Assembly: GCF_047948215.1 (NCBI RefSeq)
Contig: NC_134455.1
Span: forward strand, 309,026,147-309,090,146
Reading direction: 5' to 3'
Length of the DNA: 64,000 nt
Source: Lycorma delicatula
Taxonomy: Eukaryota > Arthropoda > Insecta > Hemiptera > Fulgoridae
The notes under the pieces were generated by a model, which did not search any database, was not told where the DNA came from, and saw only the letters and a program-made list of their open reading frames with translations. Position 1 is the first letter of the stretch, and every line of letters begins with the position of its first letter. Of the stretch, positions 1 to 11,958 are shown one piece after another. A program made the position numbers and the translations under genes.

Positions 1-1899
1 TTCCTTCACAACCCCTTTTCCATTTAATTTTTTTAAAGTTATTACTTATTGTAATACTGTTATTATGCATAGTTAAGTAAAAAAAAAAAAAAATCCTCGT
101 CTTTTCCAAAAGCCAAAGCAGTAATTTTCTAACTGTGCTAACTATACTGAAACCAATAATCAGAAAACGTTTTAAATATACTTAAATGACAGACATACTT
201 TTCTTAATTATAATTAAATACTGATTTTCTTTATACAATTTTTTTAATTGGATCTCAGAACGTTAAAGTTGTACTGCCACAAAAATGAGTAAAAAGTGGA
301 TACTTTTATACTCAATTTCCAGAATTTTCTTTAAGAAAGAATAAAAAAAAATTTCAAGAATAAAAAAATACGGGAGTTAATACATTTTGCACCAAGTGTT
401 CGTGACAAATAAATAAGACTTCAAAGACATACTTTTAGTTACTACACATTTTTGAAAGTACAACATTCCTAATTTGTTATGAATGTTATGTTGTTTGTTA
501 TGTCCTAATTTGTTAAGTATGTTGTGAGTTTCTTTAACTTGTATGTTTTTAATTTTTTTATTTATGTAGTTAATATTACATTAATTAATTCATAACTTGT
601 ATTTTATTTTCATAACTTTAATAAGTAATATTTAACGGAGGATATTGTAACAATTCATATGTTATAGTATAGGAAAATCGGGTCAGTCTACCTGTTGCTT
701 ATTTTATTAATAATAAAACAACACGCCAGTTTTAAATAAATGTTTGTTATTTCATTGTCAAATACAAAAAGAAACCTCAGCTGGTTTTAATTCTACTATT
801 TGATATAAATAGAATCGATAAATTGATAGATTACCTAATCTAATCATTTTATTTTTATTTTATTTTTAAGCTTTATTCCCGTTGTACTTATTTCATTTTT
901 CAAGTAATAGTGGATTATTTCTAAAACAGTTAATTTAAAAAATAATTTAATAAATGATATTATTTAGTGACATTATTTGAAAAAAAGTTTTAGCCGATGA
1001 ATATAAATGTACGAATGAGTGTATAACATTTTTTTAATTTTTCACACATTTATGGTAAAAAAAAAATCATATCGAGATTATTTAAAAAATACATAACAGC
1101 CAGAATCCATCTTCATCCAGGTATATTAGAGATCTAATTATTAAAGTTTACTGGCTCAGAAAAACTCTCAGCATACAAATAATGATTCCGACGTTGTGAG
1201 TATATTTATACTCTTCTGTCAGAAAAGAATAAATATTGTCGTAAAAAATTATTGTATATATATATATTTTATGTTCTTGAGTTTTATTATCGTATCGTGA
1301 ATCAGATACAATCGTTAAAAAATCTGGAATAGGAATTAGACATTAGAATTTGTCTTGAAACAGTTAAGAGTAAAATATATATATATATATATTTAGCGCA
1401 ACCGGATAGTAAATCATGTCAGGTTAGAAATCGATATTTATGTTTATTATAATTTTTTTTTATTGAGAACACACTTTTTTCTCCACAATAAGGATTGTAG
1501 AATATGATACCATAGTACTGTTACCTAATTTTGCAAAATAGAAGCAAGCAATGATTCTTCTCAGTCATCACATCAATTAAAGAAATAAGGCTTAATTATC
1601 CCTACGACAAAAAAATACCTTCTCATGTTAAACGTTACTCCATTGTTTTAAATGTTTTAATCTGTATTATGACGAATTTTGATTTGTATAGTGATGTTTT
1701 AATCTGTATTTCTTATGATGGTAAGTAAGCAATGTGGGAAATAATTATTTTCCTTCTTAAAAATTATTATGAAAGTTGACATAAGTGAATTTCTGATTCC
1801 TAGAAATCTATATAAAACGCAACCCATCTATGTCAGGTATAAATAAAAAAAGGCATTTGTATTAAATTAAATATTTGATTTCCAGACTTTCTAATACCT
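1..1899. other. AT-rich DNA, no gene recognised
   Basis: No coding or repeat family is recognised. It holds homopolymer A/T runs, a short (AT)n at 1375-1392, and a 17-bp direct repeat (1652-1668 and 1694-1710, 42 bp apart). Confidence 0.6.
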
Positions 1900-2885
1900 T
1901 AAATTCTAGAATAAATGCTGTAAGTGACCGCTATCTTTACGTCTACACGCTTCTATCCTTTTCACTGTGTTTCTTGCCACTGTTTTCAGAGTTTGTAGGT
2001 TGATAATTAAGACAGCTTTTCGAAATTGACCTTTAGATTTTCAAGTTTTTGTAGTTTCTTGCTGTAGGCTTTTACTTTGAGGTAACCTAGAGAAAAAATT
2101 TGGCGCAGTCAAATTTAGAGATCTTGATGGCCATAAGCCACGACTAATAACGCGATCACCAAAGAATTCTTAAACGAAATCAGAAGTTGAATGTGTGTGG
2201 CGTGATGTTGCACCGTCACATTGGAACCAGCATTTACTGGCAGACTTTAATCTTCCAGGAGTGCAATGAGTTGCAATAAAGAATTCTCATATAGTTCTGC
2301 AGTAACTGTGAACTCGAAGAAACGAGGACCAATAATTTGTTTTTCGTTATATCGTATCCCCTACCCCCATCTTTTGCGGGTGCAGTCGTTTTTCACGATA
2401 AGCGTGGGGTTTCTCAGCACTCCAAATGCTACTGTTATGGCTGTTTACGTAGCCGTTCAAACAAAATCACGCCTCGTCTGTAAAAAAAAATTGAGTCCAT
2501 AACATGAACATCCTCACGCATGAATCGACGTAACCGATGACAATATTCTAGCCGTTTTTCTTTGTCTGGATCAAAGAGTTGATGAACTGTTTGAATTCGA
2601 TATGGTCGTAAATTTAATTTATTGTTACCTCATGAACGGTTAATTTTGGTAAATTAATTTCAGCTGACAAGTGTCTAATTGATTTTTTTGGTGAGGCAGT
2701 CAATCGGTCTTTGATTTCAGTGACCTATGTCTGTATTCAGCGCTTTGGTGTTCCTTGTTATTAACAGAACGTGTCTCACAAAATTTAGCCACTAACCTCA
2801 AAACTGATGTTTCGTTATGTGCTGGTTTATCACGGAACTTACGGCAAAAAGAAAAAAATAATAATCTTACGTCTCAGTTTAATAA
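1900..2885 (-). pseudogene. Decayed Tc1/mariner-type transposase
   Basis: Reading the minus strand from about 2885 down to 1900, with several frameshifts and stops, gives a recognisable Tc1/mariner transposase. The helix-turn-helix part (RKFRDKPAHN) comes first, then LRPYRIQTVHQLFDPDKEKR near 2560-2620. The first catalytic aspartate is in the TDEA motif (2471-2482), followed by IWSAENPHAYREKRL, and the second is in WFQCDGAT (2211-2228). The third catalytic position, normally PDL, reads LNL (2103-2140), so the acidic residue is lost. The C-terminal tail is recognisable to about 1905. An extra T in a poly-T run at 2482-2490 breaks the frame just before TDEA. No terminal inverted repeats were found, so the element ends are approximate. 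This is a dead copy; the clade assignment rests on motifs only. Confidence 0.8.
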
Positions 2886-3120
2886 ATTATTGCTTGAAAA
2901 AACACAGAAAAAATAATTCATACTGTATACAGTTGATTACATACACGATTGAGTGTTTCCTTATGAAATGAAGATTTCTATATTAACTAAACTTATAACT
3001 TTTTTTTTTTTGTTATGAATCTTTTCTACTACGTACAATAATGTTTGTTTACAATATGTATCATTTACGTCGTAAAATTGTTGAGTTATATTTATCTGTT
3101 AAATTATTATTAAAAAAAAT

Positions 3121-3418
3121 GTCTGTTATTGAGAGGTTTTTTCCTGTTTAGCCTCCGGAAATCACCGTCAGGTATTACTTCAGAGGATGAATGAGGATGA
3201 TATGTATGATTGTAAGGGGTCTTGCACATTCTCAGGTCGACCATTTCTGGTTAATTGAAACCTAACCACCAAAGAACACTGGTATCCACGACTTAGTATT
3301 CAAATCCGTATAAAAGCGTTTACTAGGATTTGAACGTTGGAACTTTCGACTTCGAAATCAGCTGATTTGCGAAGACGCGTTCACCGCTAGACCAACCCGG
3401 TGGGTCTGTTATTGAGAG
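3121..3418 (-). mobile_element. tRNA-derived SINE, family A, with perfect 15-bp target duplication
   Basis: A full-length SINE lies at 3136-3403 in minus orientation. On its own sense strand it starts with a tRNA-like head: an A box matching TRGYNNARNNG, then the palindrome AAATCAGCTGATTT, then a B box (GTTCAAATC matches GWTCRANNC). A tRNA-unrelated body and a purine-rich tail follow. Identical 15-bp direct repeats (GTCTGTTATTGAGAG) flank it at 3121-3135 and 3404-3418, which shows insertion by target-primed reverse transcription. Eight other copies or fragments of this family occur in the window. Confidence 0.9.
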
Positions 3419-5885
3419 TTCTAAGTTAAGAAAAGAGACAACGCATTGTCGTTTTGTTTTTTTTTGATTAAAACAAATATAAATACTAATTTCTTTTAAA
3501 AAAATAAATGAAACAGAATAAAACACATACATTTTACCTACAAAAGGAGATTTATTTATTTCAATTTTTTTTTTTTAATTAAAATTATTTTATTAAAACC
3601 GTTGTGTAAAATACAAGCATGTGTTAAGTCAACCTTTTATGGTTTTAGGCTATCTGACATGAGTTACAAGTTAATCCTGAAAATGAAAAGCCATTTTCAA
3701 TACTATTAGTCATCCCATGTCAGGCTTCACAAGGAGAATGAAAGATGAAAATTTGAAAGTGAATAAAAAATGTATTTTCCACTATACTAGCCCGCCTAAT
3801 TAAGTGATATTCAACTGGAAAATTGATTCTTTCATTTTGATTACCACAAGGACTGATTGTATGGTAAGCATTATTATTCCTTGAACAAACAACTCAGATG
3901 GCTCTTGTACATTTGGTAATTTATGTACATCACAGAAAAACTGGGTCGCAGTGTGAAGAAATAAATTTATCTCCTATTTTATGTTATGCAATAATGCATT
4001 AAATATTTTAAGAAGAAAAATTAAATTTTTAAATATATCAGAGACAATGCAAAAGATGAAAAAATAAATGTATTATTCTAATAGAGAATCATTACAATTA
4101 ATTAATAAATTAACTATTACTTTATTTAGTAAAAAAAAAAAATAATAATATGATAATAGACAAGAAGAATATCTAACAGGGCAAAAACCTAAATCCGGTT
4201 GTAAACTATCAGTTTAAACAGTGAAAGATTAATTAAACCGTTAGAGAAAAAAATATGCATTTGTAGGTTGCCGCTTCTGTCATTTATGTCGTTAACTCTA
4301 CAACTAAAGATCTCATGGAACTAGTATTTTACTAATCGTGTAAAAACATTTTTTTCTGTAAGTTAAAAGTATAATAATTCGCTTTCCAATATCGGTAAAA
4401 AATCAAGGATTGTTGCTTGTTACTTTTCACAATTACTTTTCTATTAACCTTTCCAATATTTCAACACAGGAATGTGTTTTCAAAAACTAAAGAAAGTTAT
4501 TCATTTTAACCTAAAGTGACTTTATTCCCGTGTGAAACTTCTACACAATAGTTATACTAATATGCTGATTTAGTAACCTAATAACTAATTTTATTTACCT
4601 TATCCAATTAAAGAGTTTTGTTTTTTTTAAAAAAAACTGCAATTTTCGTTTACATTATTATTCATTTTCCAAATATTTATGATTACTCTCACGAATTAGT
4701 ATTGTTTTATAAAGGAAAAAATATTTTTCGTTATTTTGGTAAAATTAATAGAAAAATGTGTTTAGAAATTATTATAAAAGGATGTAATAACATAGCTGCT
4801 ATAGTGTGCAGCTGTTTGTGGGATAAGACGATTTTTTTTGCCAGTATATCTACCGTAAAAGAACGAAATGCCCAATCAATTTTTTCTAAATTCAGAAAAT
4901 GAAATGAAGTTGACTAAATAAGAATCAAGTAATTTCCATAATTGTATTGGAAACACCTTAATCGAGCTGTTTGAGACAGTTCTAAAGGGGACTCTGGTGC
5001 CTGTGTATTTATATAAGAATATTTACGTACTTATATGAAAAACATAGAAACAAGAAATTATAGAAATTTTGTTCCTAGTTGTTACATTTTAATAAGATCA
5101 TTATCATTTTTATTCGTATAGCTGACCTTATAAAGTAAGAAAATGTTGTACTTATAAAATCTTATAACTCAGATTACATCGAACTACGAAATGTATATTA
5201 ATAAAAAAAAATAGCCGTAACTATGAGATTTTAACGAATTCTTTTTAAAAAAATGGCACGCTTTTACTACTTGAAAAGATTTTTCCAAATAAAATTTTTT
5301 CAAGTTTTTGTCAAATTTTTCAGATAATATTTACCGAAGTTTAAGTAATTTTAGTAATTTATTTTTTGCAAGCTTCATTGAAATGAGCTATATAACCCTT
5401 ATGCGACGTTTGTATAACTCTATTGTAACAGTAAATAATTTAAATAGATTGCTATTACATCACAAATTCTGTAATAGCGTAACATAATTATGGCCTATAT
5501 TAATATTTTTTTTTTTAATTTTTAAAATCTGAATGTACACTTGTGTAAATTATTACAAATATAACGTAAAATATGTTTCACCTATCATATGACGTATATG
5601 CTATTATAGTATTTTACAAATACAGCTATGTAAACAGTTGAATACATCGGAAGAGATTTTAACATATTGTCTATCTATTTTGCTTTATTAAACAAATTGA
5701 AAATATAATAACGTTTTATCAAAAAATAAAAAAATAAAGAAATAACTATTTAAGCTAATTTAGTAGTAATGTAAGGATTTACACCAGGTTTTTTCTTTTA
5801 TTTTTGAGATTACGGATATCGACTCGTGTGGTCATTTCCACTAATTAAATTTTAATAAAACTTAACAAAAATTGGACTGATTAAT
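3419..5885. other. AT-rich DNA, no gene recognised
   Basis: About 2.5 kb without a recognised family. Open frames at 3323-3532 and 4618-4902 overlap the SINE or low-complexity sequence and resemble nothing known to me. Confidence 0.55.
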
Positions 5886-6585
5886 TTCTACCGGGTGATT
5901 CAAAAAGGACATCACAAATTTAAAAGCATATAAATATTTTATTTAGGTAACGTATAGATTCGGCTGAGGGTCATTTCACAGAAAAATGCACCAAGTTTTG
6001 ATACGAATTCGACCACCAGCGCTGTTACCAGTATTGTTAAAAATCTACACATTTACTGGTGTAGAACGTGCTTTCTGGGTGTTTTTGTTTTACATTTTCC
6101 AGTCATTAATTGCAGTTCAACATAATTTTCGTAGCGAGTACGGTAGAGAGCCTCCTAGAAGGCACATTCTTGGTACCAAACCTTCGTTGAAACCGGTTGT
6201 TGTGTTAAACATACGAAATCACCAGTACACTGACGCGTCCCTGAAACTGCTGTGGATAAACTCAGAAAAGCTTTGCACGTACTAACAAGAAATCAACTCG
6301 ACGTGCATCACGTGAGACTGACATTGCACAAACTACTGTTTGGTGCGTATTACGTAAACGATTGCTCTTATTTTTCCCCCTGCCACCCGGAACCAGACCC
6401 CCTCCGGGAGATGCCTTTGCCTCTAGTCGCCAGACAAGGAAAATGCCGTTTCCGGCCTCCATCACCCAGCAACCGGGACTCGGTCCTTTGTGTTTCGCCT
6501 CTAACGGGGACACCCCCGAAGGGACGGCCCCGCCGGGACTCAGTCTTTCAGCTCAGGGGCTCGAGAGTCCCCGCACTTCATCACC

Positions 6586-6634
6586 GCCGTTCACCCGTGC
6601 AAGCACGGGTGAACGGCAGCTCCGTACGGAGCTG
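6586..6634 (-). other. Two adjacent perfect hairpins in LINE 3' UTR
   Basis: Arms 6586-6600 and 6603-6617 are perfect 15-bp reverse complements with an AA loop. They abut an 18-bp perfect palindrome at 6617-6634 (centre TCCGTACGGA). The hairpins may be RNA structure recognised by the LINE's own reverse transcriptase; that role is inference. Confidence 0.75.
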
Positions 6635-6659
6635 TCCCTCACCCCTAGCTTCCCGATAT

Positions 6660-7385
6660 TTCAGTTGCAGTATTCCAGGCACAAACCCGTCACAGTATCG
6701 AAGTCCACCGAACATAGTAACATCGTTCCAACGATGGTCCGCACCTCTAGATGCCCAGTTACGGCAGTACAGTCGCGGCGTTCCTCGTCCCACCGCGGGC
6801 ACTAGATTATCACGTGTTCCGGCGTGTCTAACTCCCGAAAGTAGGGGCAGAAGGGGTCTTCAGCTCTTCTTCATCCACACAGATATGAACGAAAGACCCC
6901 CATGGCCGGTCAGGAATTGTGTCAGCCCAGAATCCCAGTTTCGCCAAACTTCCTCTCGGCAACACGGCGATTTGATGTGCGCGATCAAACAATGAGTCCA
7001 CTTCCCTTTCGAGGACGCATCCCACCTGGCTTGCGAATCCCTGTAGACAGTTCTATTGAAATCGTCCTTAGACACAACCTGATAAATTTGCTCACTAGCA
7101 GCCACCAGCTGCTGAAGTGGCAGCATCCCAGTCACCACCAGCACCGCCTCAGTCGAGACAGAGGCGTATGCCAACGCCATCTTAAGAGCCATACGGCGCT
7201 GTACTCCCTCCAACAGTGTTCTATTACACCTTTCCGCCATGGCTCTCTTCCACACAGGCGCGCCATAAAGAAGGATTGAGTTCGCCACATGCACATACAG
7301 CCTCTTCTTCGACGTACGAAGCCATCCAACGTTTGATAATAACTTAACCAAGTTCTTGACAGTCTGCCCAGCTTTCTCACTCACC
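6660..7385 (-). pseudogene. R1-clade ORF2 C-terminus, frameshifted
   Basis: The open minus frame from 7384 to 6860 begins in the region after the reverse transcriptase core. It contains RRLYVHVANSILLYGAPVW-like sequence (KRLYVHVANSILLYGAPVW), then VLVVTGMLPLQQLV, WTHCLIAH and QFLTGHGG, the usual order of R1-clade C-termini. After a frameshift near 6890 the downstream frame gives a degraded zinc-knuckle (FCPYFRELDTPEHVI...CPRW), in which the second cysteine of the usual C-x2-C pair is Phe. The catalytic reverse transcriptase and endonuclease domains are absent because the copy is 5'-truncated. It cannot make a working protein. Confidence 0.8.
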
Positions 7386-7765
7386 GTCTATACAGGAATA
7401 TTGTGCGCCAATTTGTGCTCTCCTGGAACCTCAAGAACGGTATTGCTGGTTTCAGCAAGACGGCGCTACATGCCACACGTCTCGAGAAACCATGGATTTT
7501 CTGCAAGAGTTCTTTGATGATCGAATAACAAGCAAGGGCTTATGGCCTCCAAGGTCCCCAGACCTCACATCTCCTGACTACTTTTTGTAGGGCTATATTA
7601 AGTCCGAGGCCTTCAAAAACAATCCTCACACTATTTATGAACTTAAAGTCAATATTACAAACTTAATCACGCATATTTCCAATGCAACCCTTAAAAAGGT
7701 TTCTGCTAATATCCTGAAGAGTCCGTGCGTGTATAACCGCAAGGGGAGGGCATTTTGAGTATATT

Positions 7766-9240
7766 CTTTAACAATTATGTAAGTAATAGCTTTTTATTAA
7801 ATCTCTTTTGTAAATAACAAATACACCTTTTTATTCCACCTAAATTTCCCTTTCTTAAATTGCATTTAAAATTGGGTAACAGTACTAAAAATTCACTCTG
7901 TAGTAATATTTAATAAATTAAACATAATTATTGATCCAATTTCAAGTCGTTTTTTTTTAATTTAAAAACTCCTTAGATATATTCTTACACTAGATAGACT
8001 GATTAGTGTTATTTGTCTCAGGTTTCCTTCTTCATTTCTCCTCGTTTTTTCTCTTTTCTATCTTCTTGGATTTTATTATTCTTTTATTTACCTTTACTAG
8101 TAATAATTTTGTGAATTTTATTAAGCAATTAATTTTTTCCAATATTTTTATGACGTAATTGTTCTTTCTTTCCTTTTTAAGCCTTTCAAGTACTAAATAA
8201 ATAAAATTATTCAAATGTATATTAGAATGCTACAAAAAAAATGTGTACAAATGAAAGCCCATATTTGGCACGTACATTTTAAATCAAGGTCATTGAAATT
8301 AAATTAAATATTTACATTTTCTACTTTCATTTATTCATTTTTTCATCTATTAATTGAATTGAGCTCTTACCTTTCGTATATTAGAAAGTTCCAATAGATT
8401 GTTTTATTTAGACTTTTTTTTAACTGACATATTTTATTACTAGTCTTTATTAAATGGTTCATTATTACTTTAATTTAAAGTAGGTCTAAGTATAATGAAA
8501 CTTTAATTCTGAAAATATGTTCGAATAAAAAAACTTATATCGTTTCCAATTTTGCATTGCTGATTATTATTCTTTATCGTTAATGTATTAGATTCTGAGT
8601 TTATTAAAATATATTTGTCAAATTTCTTTACGACTTTTAATATTAATTTGCGCTTTAGAAAAGTAAACTTTTCGTAAATGTAAAGCATAAACAAATATTT
8701 AATTCTCTTTACTATCTATAAGAAAATTTTTTACAACATTTTTCAAATAAGTATATTAATAAAAAAAATACTAAAAGTTTTGAAAGTCATCTTAATAAAT
8801 CAAATTTGTAAACATAATGAGATTAACATAACATGTTATAACATGAATATAGTTTTTTAAGAGAATAGATATACTCAAAAAAAAATTTCATACTATAACT
8901 CATGAAAAACCTTTTACTACATCCTAAGTAAAAATTATTAAAAGATTTTACCTTCATAAAAATCAGGGAACCGGTAGGAATTCAACAATTACTTTTTTGA
9001 ATCCAATAATTAATTATTTATGCTTTCGATTAGTTTTTGATTTTGTGTGTTAACGAAGATGTCTACCCAAAAATTAACAAAATAAAAATTTAAAAAGTCA
9101 GGGTCTTATTTCTATTTTTATAACTAATTTTTCTACAAAATGATACTTTATTTTATTTGTAGCATTTTTTTCCTATCAAAAATAAACAAAAATGAAAGCA
9201 ATGTTTTAGCTACATTACCAATTATTTTTTCATGAAAATA
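7766..9240. other. AT-rich DNA, no gene recognised
   Basis: No family recognised. Short lysine-, asparagine- and isoleucine-rich open frames at 8032-8214 and 8503-8694 reflect base composition. Confidence 0.55.
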
Positions 9241-9246
9241 TATACC

Positions 9247-9248
<2 letters not shown>

Positions 9249-9281
<33 letters not shown>

Positions 9282-9283
9282 CA

Positions 9284-9322
<39 letters not shown>
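9249..9322. repeat. Compound microsatellite (TA)n-(AC)n
   Basis: A TA run (about 9250-9277) passes directly into an AC run (about 9281-9322), ending in CTCGC. Confidence 0.95.
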
Positions 9323-9324
<2 letters not shown>

Positions 9325-9967
9325 GCATTTATTTTTTTAACTTAAACACCACATTCATTTCAGTACACCAATAATTCACTTTTCTTAAAACACATTGCTC
9401 CAGTATTCTAAATATTTACTGAGACTAGTCTTGTACAATGTTGTTTTTAAAGCCATAACAAATGTGCAATGCGATACTGCTAAAAAAGTTTTAAAAAATA
9501 TCTTAAAGGAGAAGGGTAATAGAAAAAACTAAGATAACCGTTTTAGATTCAGCTTCATACATGGAGTACGTAAAATTTTTGAATGAGAAATCTGTAAATA
9601 AACGAGGAAAAAAAGAGAAGGGGCCACATATGGTGAGGAGAATTTCACTATATCTTACATCATCTCTGTAATCAAAGAAAATTATCATGTAACTGGTTTC
9701 TTATTTTAACCTTAATTTCCCCCAAAAATATGGTTTCCAGGATTTTTAGCTTTTAATCATTAAAGAATTAAGGAATTTTTTATCTTTTTAACCAATATTG
9801 TTAATAAAAAAAGAAAAAGAAAATAAATATGCACCTCATTTCGAGGAAAGTTTTAAATATGGAAACGTGGCTTGAAAATTAAAAAAAAAAATTATTTGTT
9901 TCTTGACCGTAATTAATGTTTTTTATTTTTTTTAAAGAAAGGTTTGTAAACATTAAAATGTTTACAA

Positions 9968-9969
<2 letters not shown>
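9323..9969. other. AT-rich DNA, no gene recognised
   Basis: No recognised element. The open minus frame at 9503-9688 matches nothing I know. Confidence 0.5.

Positions 9970-10014
<45 letters not shown>
9970..10014. repeat. (AT)n microsatellite
   Basis: About 45 bp of uninterrupted TA dinucleotide. Confidence 0.95.
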
Positions 10015-10018
<4 letters not shown>

Positions 10019-10079
10019 TGAAGAAAATTGAAAGTTTGATAAAACATTAAAAAACTGAACATTATGAAACTTCACAAAA

Positions 10080-10515
10080 TTTAACCTTTCACTTTTTCCC
10101 TTTCTCCTTTTTTACATATTTCATTTTTTAATTTTTTCCCGTTATCCCTTTCCCTTTCCCTTTTTCGAAATTTCTCCTCTTTCCTTTTTCTTTCCCCCTT
10201 TTCCTGTTTTCCCTTTTAACATTTTCCCCTCTTTCTTTTTTACTTTTTCCCTTTTCCCCGCGCGTAAATTGGTCCAGTAGCATTTTAGTCTATAGCTTAT
10301 ACACATACGAACATTGTCTTTTATGTATGTAGAAGAAGAAAGTCTGTTTGTATATTTGTTTTTTTTTTTCGTAAATCCCAGCGCCAGCTAGCGGATCCAA
10401 ACTAATTCAGAAACCTTCGCGGGTGTGCGCACAAAAACTCACCATAGTTTCATCGCAATCGAATTAATGGTATAGGAACGCATACGGGACAAACAAACAA
10501 ACACTCATTTTTATG
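10080..10515. repeat. Polypyrimidine tract joined to an unclassified interspersed-repeat-like block
   Basis: 10080-10258 is almost entirely C and T on the plus strand, built from CCCTTT-like units. It ends in CGCGCG and passes into 10265-10510, which on the minus strand reads as a block (GATGAAACTATGGTGAG, GTGCGCACACCCGCG, GGATCCGCTAGC) of the kind I associate with insect non-autonomous repeats. No protein is encoded and no class can be assigned from sequence alone. Confidence 0.5.
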
Positions 10516-11040
10516 TGCATTTTTAATCTTGCACAGATTTATTATCAGGTAGACTGAAATGCATAAAAAAAAATTATGTATTCATACAGAAGAAATGGAG
10601 AACCAAGTTAGTCTTACCTATTCACGCATATCATATTTAATCATCATTATATTTTTTTTTTTCATCAAATTCAATGAAAATAAAAACAAAACTAGAAAAG
10701 GTTACTAGATTTTTAGTTAACTATTTTAACATGTTTTTACTAGGTTTAAAATGAGTATGGTGTTGTAGGGATTTTGTCTGTGTATATTTATTCTGAGTTT
10801 ATAAACTTGTTACTACCCTTTGTGAATTTTCAGTAGCTCTCAAATCTCGTCTATACTTTGGTTTCAAAAGAATGACACCGATTTGAACCATACTGAGTGT
10901 ATGAATAGTACACTACGTGCCTTCATCACAAAATGCTAACCAGAAATATTCAATTATACTCAAGAAAAATTGCCCAAAAAATTTCCTTAGCATTTTATAT
11001 TAGTTCATATATTAATTTTGCTTCACGTCGCTCAAGTAGA
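10516..11040. other. AT-rich DNA, no gene recognised
   Basis: No coding or structural signal recognised. Confidence 0.5.
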
Positions 11041-11088
11041 TATATGGTATAAGTGAGAACGAGTCGGATCCGGAACAGTACATATATT

Positions 11089-11389
11089 GGCTCGAATCTT
11101 CTTCATATACACATTTTTTTTTTAACTTTTTTTTTCATTGAAATATATTGATTTATTAATAATTATTAACCTCAGTAAAAATTTTTGAATTAAAATGAAA
11201 AGTACATAAAATTTTATTTCGCTAATAACTTCAATTTTTTTTTTCATTTTTTTGTGTTATTATTGAATAATAACTTATTGTAGAAAATTTTTTACAATTA
11301 GAAATTAACAATTATTAATAAATCAATATATTTAAATTAAAAAAGAAAAAGTTAGAAAAAATATATGTATATGAAGTCGGAATCGAACC
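11089..11389. repeat. Inverted repeat (foldback) with arms of about 80-85 bp
   Basis: Arms 11089-11169 and 11305-11389 are imperfect reverse complements. Both begin, read inward, with GG(C/T)TCGA and share CTTCATATAC and ATATTGATTTATTAATAATT. The centre is AT-rich. This is the form of a MITE or foldback element, but I saw no target duplication. Confidence 0.6.
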
Positions 11390-11855
11390 TTCTAAGATCC
11401 AAATATTTCATTAATTAAAGTTTTATTTGGTTATAACTCTGGAACTAATAAAAATAAGTACCACTTATGATATATCCTTGAAAAGCTCTCAACGAGGGAT
11501 TATTACTGCAGTTAAGAAAAAGTCCAAAATCCAAATGTGTCAAAATTGAAACCCCGCTTTATTTAGAGGTCTGACTATATACTCATTTTTGGCCCAGTCG
11601 ATTGCAATCAGAAGAGAAGGTGCACAACTAGATGTTACAATAGTTCTAAATTCAAAATTTCAACATTCTATGGCTAATCGTTTTTGAGTTATGCGAGATG
11701 CATACGTACGTACAGACATCATGCTGAAACTAGTCAAAATGGATTCAGGGATGATCAAAATGGATATTTCCGTTGAAATCTGAAAACCGAAATGTTTTGC
11801 GATCACATAGTTCCTTTATTTCGTACAAGGAAGTAAAAATTCAAATAAAAGAATT
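11390..11855. repeat. Unclassified interspersed-repeat-like block
   Basis: This stretch, with GAGTTATGCGAGATGCATAC, ACGTACGTACAGACATCATG and a terminal hairpin-like TTCCTTTATTTCGTACAAGGAA (11812-11833), is of higher complexity than its surroundings and reads like a non-autonomous insect repeat. No ORF is conserved. The class is unknown; identification rests on general familiarity. Confidence 0.4.
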
Positions 11856-11958
11856 TATTATATATAACAAAAAATACTTTACAAAACTGTTTCTCTAATC
11901 AAGTGATTCTCAATCTCTTTAGCTCTACGACCCTCATAAAGTATAATAAATATATAAT

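Larger units (their letters stand above)
6368..7385 (-). mobile_element. 5'-truncated R1-clade LINE (non-LTR retrotransposon)
   Basis: A GC-rich block stands out sharply from its AT-rich surroundings. Read on the minus strand, it holds the C-terminal part of an R1-clade ORF2 (about 7385-6660) and a structured 3' UTR (about 6660-6368) ending in a degenerate A-rich tail next to the mariner sequence. It carries two adjacent perfect hairpins at 6586-6634. The element replaces the middle of a mariner transposase, so a deletion at the target accompanied or followed insertion. I could not find a target-site duplication. Confidence 0.8.
5890..7765 (+). mobile_element. Tc1/mariner relic, split by an R1-clade LINE
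   Basis: The left piece (5890-6367) begins near a sequence that looks like a terminal repeat (GGGTGATTCAAAAAGGAC at 5894). It encodes a transposase N-terminus with frameshifts: the YTGVERAF region, EPPRRH, then STRRASRETDIAQTTVWC up to about 6360. The right piece (7386-7757) encodes the C-terminal half, including WFQQDGATCHTS (Asp codon 7459-7461) and LWPPRSPDLTSPDYFL (Asp codon 7561-7563). The two aspartates are separated by 33 residues, close to the mariner D34D spacing. The part with the first catalytic aspartate is missing and a minus-strand LINE lies in its place. A TAG follows PDYFL. No matching right terminal repeat was found. The motifs resemble the 1.9-2.9 kb relic, so the two may belong to related families. 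Confidence 0.8.

Noticed and set aside
6252..6995. 247-codon plus-strand open frame, the longest in the window
   Set aside because: It begins in mariner sequence and runs antisense through the R1 LINE; it is a shadow of the real minus-strand coding.
11800..11840. Helitron 3' end (hairpin near TTCCTTT...AAGGAA)
   Set aside because: No CTRR terminus follows the hairpin, and no Rep/helicase sequence is present.
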